Source of the DNA: Flectobacillus longus
GTDB taxonomy: Bacteria; Bacteroidota; Bacteroidia; Cytophagales; Spirosomataceae
Direction: 5' to 3'
NCBI RefSeq assembly: GCF_030056705.1
Contig: NZ_JASHIC010000010.1
Coordinates: forward strand, 154,719 to 218,718
Length of the DNA: 64,000 nucleotides
This document shows, piece by piece, positions 59,910 through 64,000 of the stretch. The position numbers and the translations under genes are program-made. Position 1 is the first letter of the stretch; each line of letters begins with the position of its first letter. Below the pieces are notes generated by a model. It was not told the DNA's origin. It made no database searches and was given only the letters and a program-made list of their open reading frames with translations.

Positions 59910-61055
59910 CTATACCTTCGTCCAGCTTTGGCTTCTGTGGCTGTCTAGGATTCTTTCACAAATGAGTAGTTCTCTGTAACCATCCGCAAAGGTTGGGAAA
60001 GTTGGATTTTCTGGTTGTTTGCCAGCAGCTACAGCCGCATATACTTCTTTAAACAATTGTTTTGAAGTATCTGGGAAACCTTCGTTGTGACCACCAGGGA
60101 ATGTCATAATATCTCTTGCTTCTGCATACGCCAACGATGGGTCACGCATCAACACTTGGTTGGCTGCATCACGGTTACCCAACCACAATTCGTTTGGTGC
60201 TTCTGAGTTCCAAGCAAATGTTTTGTTTGAACCAGAGATTTCCAATTTCAATTGGTTTTTGCGACCAGCAGATACCTGAGATACCGTTACAGAACCACGA
60301 TTACCGTTGTCAAAACGCAACAATACGTTTGCGGTATCTTCTGTAGTGATAGTCACATCAGCATAGTCTTCTGGTTGAAGCATTTTGCCTGAATAGGTTT
60401 CTACAGGTTTTAAAGGCTTCTTACGAGTTTTATGAACTGTATTGAAATCAGCCATAACCTCAACAGTTTTCAAACCAGTGATATACTCAATGATATCCAT
60501 CAAGTGTGAGCCAATATCAGCAATAGCACGAGAATCACCAGATTTGTCTGGTTCTAAGCGCCAGTTATAGTCTGTGTTGTAGAACAACCAGTCTTGTAGA
60601 TATGAACCAATGATTGAGTAAATTTCTCCTAAATCACCTTTCTCTCGCATCGTTTTCATTTGGCGTACCAATGGATAGTAACGTAAGTTGAAGTGAACAG
60701 CATTTACCAAACCTGTTTCTTTAGCAAGTGCTACTAATTCTTCAGCCTCGTGAAGGTCTTTTGCCAATGGTTTTTCGCAAACAACGTGCTTACCTGCCAA
60801 CAAAGCGGCCTTTGATTGAGAATAGTGCAAGAAGTTTGGCGTACAGATATGTACACAAGCGATGTCTTCCATAGCCAACAATTGGTCAAACGTACATGGG
60901 CGTTCGATACCTAATTGTGCAGCTTTAGCCGTAGCTAATTCAATATTCACTTCACAAAGTGCTACTACTTCTACATTTGGTAGTCTTCTGAGGGCCTCGA
61001 TGTGAGCTGGTCCAATAAAGCCTGTACCAACGACACCTACTTTGATTTTTGACAT
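59910..61055 (-). CDS. Gfo/Idh/MocA family NAD(P)-dependent dehydrogenase
   Basis: 381 residues. N-terminal Rossmann domain with VGVVGTGFIGPAHIEAL and the family catalytic motif KHVVCEKPLAKDL (Lys in EKP). The C-terminal beta-sheet domain carries the substrate histidine region IADIGSHLMDIIEYITG. Members oxidise sugars or inositols at a ring or C3 hydroxyl. Placed in a group with a TIM-barrel isomerase and a second dehydrogenase, it fits sugar 3-keto chemistry (inference). No signal peptide is seen, so this enzyme is cytoplasmic. Confidence 0.9.
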   Translation of the reverse strand: MSKIKVGVVGTGFIGPAHIEALRRLPNVEVVALCEVNIELATAKAAQLGIERPCTFDQLLAMEDIACVHICTPNFLHYSQSKAALLAGKHVVCEKPLAKDLHEAEELVALAKETGLVNAVHFNLRYYPLVRQMKTMREKGDLGEIYSIIGSYLQDWLFYNTDYNWRLEPDKSGDSRAIADIGSHLMDIIEYITGLKTVEVMADFNTVHKTRKKPLKPVETYSGKMLQPEDYADVTITTEDTANVLLRFDNGNRGSVTVSQVSAGRKNQLKLEISGSNKTFAWNSEAPNELWLGNRDAANQVLMRDPSLAYAEARDIMTFPGGHNEGFPDTSKQLFKEVYAAVAAGKQPENPTFPTFADGYRELLICERILDSHRSQSWTKV

Positions 61056-61108
61056 GAGTTAATCGATTTGTTTTTTGGGGATATAATTAATTATTGTTTT
61101 GTAAAGGG

Positions 61109-62044
61109 TTACTCTTTGGATAGTAAATTGGAAATATCCCATAAAAGCCATTTTTTGCTTTTGATATCTCCTTCATTTTTTCTGAGCATTCTTTGAAAAA
61201 GCGCTAAGCCCAAAGGCTCATTACCATTGGCATGCACCAATACCACACTTCCATTTCTGATAGACTCGCCTTTGGCTAGCCAAGCATCGCTTCCGAGAGG
61301 TAAAAGCCCTAAAGCCAAAACTTCATCGAAAATGCTTTTGTCGGACACTAAACCTGGAAACCTGAAGTAAATAGAAGGAACAAGTCCATTTGATAACATA
61401 GCTTGCTCATTCAATAAAACTTCTGAAAGTATATTGGTACCGTGTTCCAGCAAGAAATTATTAGTAAGAGGCAATTTGGGGTCGTAACGGTGCGTATAAC
61501 TGTGGTTGACCCACGTAATACGCAAATTACCTGCTTTTTCTTGTTGCTTGAGCCAATTGAGGTCATCTTGGTGTTTTTGCATCCAAATGCCTGTAATCGT
61601 AATGGTCAGAGGAACAGGTCGTTCGCTTATTTCAAAACTTTTAATCACATTTTGAAAAAAGCTTCTGGTCAATGGTTTGCTAGATGGGCATAAATCTATC
61701 GTCAAACTAAAACCTTTGAGCGTACTATCTGCCTTTGTAATTCCTGCATCTTGAAGCTCATAATCACAATGTTTTTCTATTTGCCAATCATGAATATAAG
61801 GTGTTTTTTCAAAAGCATTTATTACATTGCTCCATTCCATTGGCTGAACCTCAATATTGTTCAGAACCTGAGTTTTGAGATTTTCTGGATTAATCAATAA
61901 ATATTGGGTAGTACCAGACTCTTTCCATTTTCTAATGACTAATTCATTATGATATTGGGCAAAAAATACTTCATATTGAGATATTTGCGCCAATGGATAT
62001 GTAAAGAATAGTCCTAAAAACAGGCATGTTAAGAAGTATTTCAT
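61109..62044 (-). CDS. divergent NodB-like polysaccharide deacetylase homologue
   Basis: 311 residues from the ATG at 62044, with an export signal (MKYFLTCLFLGLFFTYPLAQ). The fold resembles NodB deacetylases: TIDLCPSS takes the place of motif 1 (TFDDGP), HSYTH (His181, His185) of motif 2 and RFPG of motif 3. Asp117 is kept but the second aspartate of motif 1, which binds metal, is Leu118. So activity may be changed or lost, although both histidines remain. It sits between the two dehydrogenases. A -7 box at 62081 supports the start used. Confidence 0.7.
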   Translation of the reverse strand: MKYFLTCLFLGLFFTYPLAQISQYEVFFAQYHNELVIRKWKESGTTQYLLINPENLKTQVLNNIEVQPMEWSNVINAFEKTPYIHDWQIEKHCDYELQDAGITKADSTLKGFSLTIDLCPSSKPLTRSFFQNVIKSFEISERPVPLTITITGIWMQKHQDDLNWLKQQEKAGNLRITWVNHSYTHRYDPKLPLTNNFLLEHGTNILSEVLLNEQAMLSNGLVPSIYFRFPGLVSDKSIFDEVLALGLLPLGSDAWLAKGESIRNGSVVLVHANGNEPLGLALFQRMLRKNEGDIKSKKWLLWDISNLLSKE

Positions 62045-62080
62045 AACAATCTCAAGCGAGTTTTTTCCAAACTTTTTGCA

Positions 62081-62088
62081 CAAAAGTA
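62081..62088 (-). promoter_or_regulatory. candidate -7 box TACTTTTG (minus strand)
   Basis: CAAAAGTA on the plus strand complements TACTTTTG. It lies 37 nt upstream of the ATG at 62044 and inside the longer ORF start region, supporting the shorter start. Confidence 0.45.
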
Positions 62089-62204
62089 ATGAAGGATTAA
62101 AGAAAAAGATGACTTTCTATGGGTTGCCCCCTTTAATAGCCTTCAAATTTACAGAATATCTCCAAGCCATCAAGCATAAATCTGTGACTTGGAGATACTA
62201 CTTA

Positions 62205-63410
62205 CTAGATTTCAAATTTTGTCCATCTTTCAGGTGAATTTGCTGATTTCACAACTGTTTGAATAAAAGCCATACCACGTAAACCATCTTCAATGCTTGG
62301 GAAGTCATAGATGTCTGGATCATAACCGTCTACTCCAGTACCTTTTCCTAAACCGCCACCAGTACCAGATTTGCTTTCTGCACCCCAACGCGCACGTAGT
62401 GCATAAGTAAAGTTACGATAAATACTGGCAAAGGTTTCGATATATCCTTCTGGGTGACCCGCTGGCTGGCGAGTATGTGCCTGAGCGTGAGGAGACAAGT
62501 TGCCCACCCCTGTACGGATAATTTTAGAACCATTTTCCTGATTAGTCATAATCAAGGTATTTGGGTCCATCTGGCGCCACTTTAAGCCACCAAACTCTCC
62601 ATATACACGAATATTAAGGTCATTTTCTTCGCCATTACAAATCTGGCTATTATGCAAAATTCCTTTAGCTCCATTATCAAAATGCAAAAGAATATTAGCA
62701 TCGTCGTCTAACATACGTCCCTCAACGAAGATAGTGAGATCAGCCGAAAGTTCGGTGATTTGTAAGCCAGTGATATATTCAGCTAAGTTTTCGGCATGTG
62801 TACCAATGTCGCCAACACCACCTGCCGCACCGCTACGAGCTGGGTCGGTACGCCACGAAGCCTGTTTTTGACCAGATGCCTCCACCAATTGAGATAACCA
62901 ACCTTGTGGATATTCAACAATTACTTTACGGATTTGTCCAATAGCACCCGATTTTATCAATTGGCGTGCTTCTTTTACCATTGGATAAGCTGTGTAGTTA
63001 TGAGTCAGTGCGAATAATAAGCCAGAGTTTTTAACGATTTCTATCAATTCTTTTGCCTCTTCCATTGTCAATGTAAGCGGCTTGTCCATTACTACATGGA
63101 AACCGTTTTCGATAGCAAATTTTGCCGCAGGAAAATGTACATGATTTGGCGTAACGATTGAAACGAAATCCATGCGATCGCCTTCAGGAAGTTCCTTTTC
63201 TTTCAGAATCATTTCCTCATACGAGTCATATACTCTGTTGGCTGGTAAATAAAGCGCTTCACCAGTAGCTTTAGATTTTTCAGGATTTGAACTAAACGCT
63301 CCGCAAACAAGTTCAATTTCGCCATCTAAGGCGGCTCCTCTGCGGTGAACTGCTCCGATGAAGGCATCCAAACTTCCTCCAATCATGCCCATTCTGATTT
63401 TTCTAGCCAT
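62205..63410 (-). CDS. Gfo/Idh/MocA family dehydrogenase, divergent
   Basis: 401 residues from the ATG at 63410. The N-terminal MGMIGGSLDAFIGAVHRRGA replaces the usual GxGxxG of this family, and HVVMDKPLTLTMEEAKEL has Asp-Lys-Pro in place of Glu-Lys-Pro. The rest (DIGTHAENLAEYITGL) follows the family. This branch, starting with M-G-x-x-G-G, is common in Bacteroidota and Planctomycetes. Probably acts with the dehydrogenase at 59910 on related sugars. No signal peptide is seen. Confidence 0.88.
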   Translation of the reverse strand: MARKIRMGMIGGSLDAFIGAVHRRGAALDGEIELVCGAFSSNPEKSKATGEALYLPANRVYDSYEEMILKEKELPEGDRMDFVSIVTPNHVHFPAAKFAIENGFHVVMDKPLTLTMEEAKELIEIVKNSGLLFALTHNYTAYPMVKEARQLIKSGAIGQIRKVIVEYPQGWLSQLVEASGQKQASWRTDPARSGAAGGVGDIGTHAENLAEYITGLQITELSADLTIFVEGRMLDDDANILLHFDNGAKGILHNSQICNGEENDLNIRVYGEFGGLKWRQMDPNTLIMTNQENGSKIIRTGVGNLSPHAQAHTRQPAGHPEGYIETFASIYRNFTYALRARWGAESKSGTGGGLGKGTGVDGYDPDIYDFPSIEDGLRGMAFIQTVVKSANSPERWTKFEI

Positions 63411-63870
63411 TGTTTTTTCGTTAATTAGGTATCGAGCTTCTGAACGGCTCGGCTGACTAATCAAGGTCAGCTTGTTCTAAAGGCTCAATAGTTTAGGTTG
63501 AAATGATAATTGATATATATAATTAGAATAATGGATCATTAATTAAAGATGAATTATGAGTTGTGAATGATGAATGTTTTAATCCACAACTACTTTAATT
63601 TCACCTGCAATGGGCATTAAACTATACGTATTAGGCTAAAAAATCATGAATACATTTTTTGCCCAATGCCTACGGCTTACAGCCTAAAGCTGACATTGAT
63701 ACCAATGTAAATTTTGTAAAAATACGACTATTGTCATATTGTCACTTTATGTATCTTTTTGATACATTATTGCGCAAAATTAATATAATTTTATCAGTTG
63801 AAGGCTATATGCTTTATGCCACAGGCTAAACGAAGTCATCTTGACTTTTGCTAGACTTGCTTAAGAAATA
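63411..63870. other. repeat-bearing intergenic region
   Basis: Besides the 36-nt unit at 63655-63690, a related AAGGCTATATGCTTTATGCC stretch lies at 63801-63820. No gene was found on either strand. Confidence 0.35.
63655..63690. repeat. inverted 36-nt copy of the unit at 30613-30648
   Basis: The reverse complement of this stretch begins GCTTTAGGCTGTAAGCCGTA and matches the 30613 unit at about 32 of 36 positions, in unrelated intergenic DNA 33 kb away. Confidence 0.6.
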
Positions 63871-63920
63871 AAAAAGGTTGCTGATATTTGTTTTGCGAAC
63901 CATACCAAAGCAACCTTTTT
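63871..63920 (+). terminator. stem-loop just ahead of the terminal ORF
   Basis: AAAAAGGTTGC and GCAACCTTTTT pair around a 28-nt loop. The T-run ends directly at the ATG of the ORF at 63921. It could terminate readthrough into a mobile-element gene or be a terminal repeat of it. Confidence 0.5.
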
Positions 63921-64000
63921 ATGTACTACGTACTCAGCAAAGATATAATAGAATCAGAAATAATTTGCCATTTACCTCTAAGAAAACGAGGTTTTAAGCC
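63921..64000 (+). CDS. partial ORF at the window end, possible transposase
   Basis: 26 codons, open at the window edge: MYYVLSKDIIESEIICHLPL then RKRGFK. The IIxHLPxxKRGFK block is like the N-terminus of some transposases, but the piece is too short to be sure. The stem-loop at 63871-63920 directly precedes it, as happens in insertion sequences that block outside transcription. Confidence 0.35.
   Translation, partial: MYYVLSKDIIESEIICHLPLRKRGFK

Noticed and set aside
1..64000. CRISPR arrays, tRNA or rRNA genes
   Set aside because: No evenly spaced direct repeats with unique spacers, and no conserved tRNA arm or rRNA blocks were recognised on either strand.

Overview
The window is a stretch of AT-rich chromosome from a bacterium of the phylum Bacteroidota, most likely order Cytophagales (inference). 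The signs are two TonB-dependent receptors, one with a carboxypeptidase-like N-terminal domain, a fused SecDF translocase, GSCFA and CWC family proteins, many secreted proteins and lipoproteins, and -7 promoter boxes of the form TAnnTTTG. No rRNA, tRNA, CRISPR array, phage or complete insertion sequence was seen. Most genes are housekeeping or envelope and sugar metabolism genes. The unusual material lies in the intergenic DNA and in a few odd proteins.

Region by region. 1-5.8 kb: the 3' end of gyrB, an AraC regulator, a PEBP-like secreted protein, polyphosphate kinase and a methyltransferase. 5.8-14.9 kb: a rhodanese lipoprotein, a GH16 laminarinase-like enzyme, an SCP2-like protein, a beta-propeller/cytochrome c protein with a DUF1080 partner, a gamma-carbonic anhydrase, a nucleoside transporter and a DinB/YfiT protein. 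14.9-16.6 kb is a 1.7 kb gap with two candidate membrane microproteins. 16.6-22.3 kb: a Tat-exported aminotransferase and amine oxidase pair, a secreted Hint-domain protein, a candidate small RNA and a GSCFA protein. 22.4-26.3 kb: a cobalamin riboswitch followed by a BtuB-like receptor, a Dph6-like ATPase, a CWC protein and a LOV-like PAS protein that lacks the photoactive cysteine. 27-38 kb: a GH63-type glycosidase, then a phosphorus-acquisition locus (TonB receptor, beta-helix lipoprotein, phytase) behind a TPR/HTH regulator and repeated CGTTAC motifs. 38-48 kb: nadC-nadA, secDF, an amino acid permease, prfC and a TM2 protein. 48-55 kb: a tight envelope operon (LolA-like, YidD, two overlapping paralogues), an outer-membrane protein, a phosphosugar mutase and a KAS III enzyme. 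55-58 kb: two glycosyltransferases and a conserved unknown. 58-63.4 kb: a sugar-oxidation group (TIM-barrel isomerase, two Gfo/Idh/MocA dehydrogenases, a divergent NodB protein) interrupted by a four-helix-bundle (23S IVS-type) gene. The window ends in a partial ORF that may be a transposase.

How genes work together. The cobalamin riboswitch most likely controls B12 uptake and the three genes that follow. The phytase locus should release and import phosphate or its organic esters. The DUF1080/cytochrome pair and the Gfo/Idh/TIM-barrel cluster fit the 3-keto-glycoside route of sugar breakdown known in Bacteroidota.

At least three families of short dispersed repeats occupy intergenic DNA: an AGAGACGC/GCGTCTCT palindrome family, a CACTCAATCA family, and a GGCAYTAGGC family with 36-nt units. 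Several copies are arranged as nested inverted repeats that look like small non-autonomous elements. The strongest candidates for something undescribed are these elements, the repeat-flanked four-helix-bundle gene, the microproteins of the 1.7 kb gap, the Hint protein with its adjacent RNA-like unit, and a strand-specific 22-bp RNA stem after nadA.
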